DNA of 64,000 nucleotides. Origin: Ulva prolifera (taxonomy: Eukaryota > Chlorophyta > Ulvophyceae > Ulvales > Ulvaceae). This document shows positions 63,203 through 64,000 of this stretch, piece by piece (position 1 is the first letter of the stretch; the number at the start of each line of letters is the position of its first letter). The position numbers and the translations under genes were made by a program. The notes beneath the pieces were generated by a model that saw nothing but the letters and a program-made list of their open reading frames with translations, made no database searches and was not told where the DNA came from. The stretch lies in the NCBI GenBank assembly GCA_023078555.1, contig CM041198.1:6452924-6516923 (forward strand). The letters run 5' to 3'.

Positions 63203-63539
63203 GGTGGATGATTAGACAAAGCGGAATTAACACACGTCTATGGCCGGTACTGTGGATGGTCGTATCGTAGGCACAGCTAACATATCGCGTCATTCGCACA
63301 TGCTTTGCTGCTCCGTGCTTTGAATGGTATGCCGATGTAGCGTCGTCGCGCGGTCCGCCTTCAAAGGTTTGGCTGCCTCGATACCCCGGCGCCTCGCCAG
63401 GGATTGTGGCGTCAGTGCGAACATGGGATGCGACAGGGAGGTCTTCGTGGGACGTAATGCCATCATAGGGACGACAAACACCAGAGGCCGCGCTATTGTT
63501 GAACCTCGTCACAAGAATGCTTAAGTACGGCTGGCTACC

Positions 63540-63959
63540 ATGGCCGGTTCGGCGAATAGACTGAAGAGGGTGGAGGTGAACGAATTGGTTGCCAAAGCGA
63601 ACTGTAAGCGCCTGATCCCTCCCGAGCCGACGGGGAAGGAACCGTTTAAATACCAGTGTCTAGCCTGTGGTGAGAAGTTTCAGAGGCACAACACCGCCCA
63701 AAACCATCACGGTCCTTGCAGCCGTCGACTGAGTGCAGCAGCCACATCGCGGAGAGCCGCTGGTGGACACGACGACGCGGGCCCAGACTCGAGGCCAGCC
63801 GCTGGCCCGACCTCCGCTACTGCCGATGATGACCGCAGCGGCAGACACGACGGGGCCGGTCCCTCTGGGAGATCCCCATCACCTCCAGCCATGGGGGGTC
63901 CCCCCGATGAGCCTGCCCACTCCGACGACCTCTTCGACGTGCGTACCTTCGGTAGTTGA
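63540..63959 (+). CDS. C2HC zinc-finger ORF
   Basis: It starts at an ATG in good context (ACCATGGCC). After a basic N-terminus (MAGSANRLKRVEVNELVAKA) comes one finger: YQCLACGEKFQRHNTAQNHHGPC (C-x2-C-x12-H-x4-C, the first His option), residues ~38-60. The rest is disordered and Arg/Gly/Ser/Pro/Asp-rich. It stops at 63959, 41 bp before the window end, or may be spliced (GGTAGT near 63950). Nucleic-acid binding is inferred from the finger. Similar N-terminal fingers occur in transposon proteins, so host origin is not certain. Confidence 0.5.
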   Translation: MAGSANRLKRVEVNELVAKANCKRLIPPEPTGKEPFKYQCLACGEKFQRHNTAQNHHGPCSRRLSAAATSRRAAGGHDDAGPDSRPAAGPTSATADDDRSGRHDGAGPSGRSPSPPAMGGPPDEPAHSDDLFDVRTFGS

Positions 63960-64000
63960 CCGTGCTAAGTCCCGGTTTGCCTGATCATGATGCAGATCGG

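Overview
The window is eukaryotic nuclear DNA, GC-rich, intron-containing and crowded with repeats. Proline-rich, hydroxyproline-glycoprotein-like secreted proteins, GT/AG introns, a chromodomain Ty3/gypsy element, a LINE with a C-terminal restriction-like endonuclease, and very long (GT)n and poly-G/poly-C runs together suggest a unicellular green alga. No marker gene proves this. I see no rRNA, CRISPR array, bacterial operon or bacterial-style promoter.

Layout: 1-5.5 kb holds a two-exon gene of unknown function, then a repeat family called X here: an antisense PD-(D/E)XK-like nuclease ORF, a 153-bp satellite, a transposase-like ORF and a conserved 3' module. 5.97-11.5 kb is a minus-strand LINE with an intact 1482-codon ORF, bounded by TG microsatellites on both sides. 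12.4-25.3 kb carries three minus-strand cysteine-rich/proline-rich genes or gene parts, mixed with truncated LINE 3' ends, a cluster of SINE-like repeats and a decayed second LINE. 26.6-27.15 kb is a 61-bp satellite, followed by a 5'-truncated X copy.

28.5-43.1 kb is a three-layer nested insertion whose boundaries can be read directly. A second X copy is split by a CACTA-type transposon (29283-42238, TSD CCA). That transposon is itself split by a full-length Ty3/gypsy chromovirus (31132-41256, 800-bp LTRs differing at one base, TSD GCCGC). The chromovirus gag carries SINE-like insertions; one has a 17-bp TSD and adds exactly 56 codons, so the frame stays open.

43.1-50.1 kb is mostly non-coding. 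It holds a foldback-type inverted-repeat element, another LINE 3' end, a decayed cysteine-rich gene cut by a diverged chromovirus LTR, and then that element's polypurine tract. 50.5-64 kb is a gene-bearing accessory region: a multi-exon plus-strand gene, a minus-strand Ulp1/SENP-like cysteine protease with visible His-Asp-Gln-Cys motifs, a coiled-coil ORF, a solo LTR, an unrecognised minus-strand gene whose coding strand runs open through a 64-bp palindromic satellite, and a divergent C2HC zinc-finger ORF at the right edge. Five poly-G runs of 27-54 bases lie here, all on the plus strand.

Exon boundaries were inferred by eye from GT/AG, phase and paralogue comparison. Most host-gene starts are uncertain, because first exons (for example signal-peptide exons) were not found.
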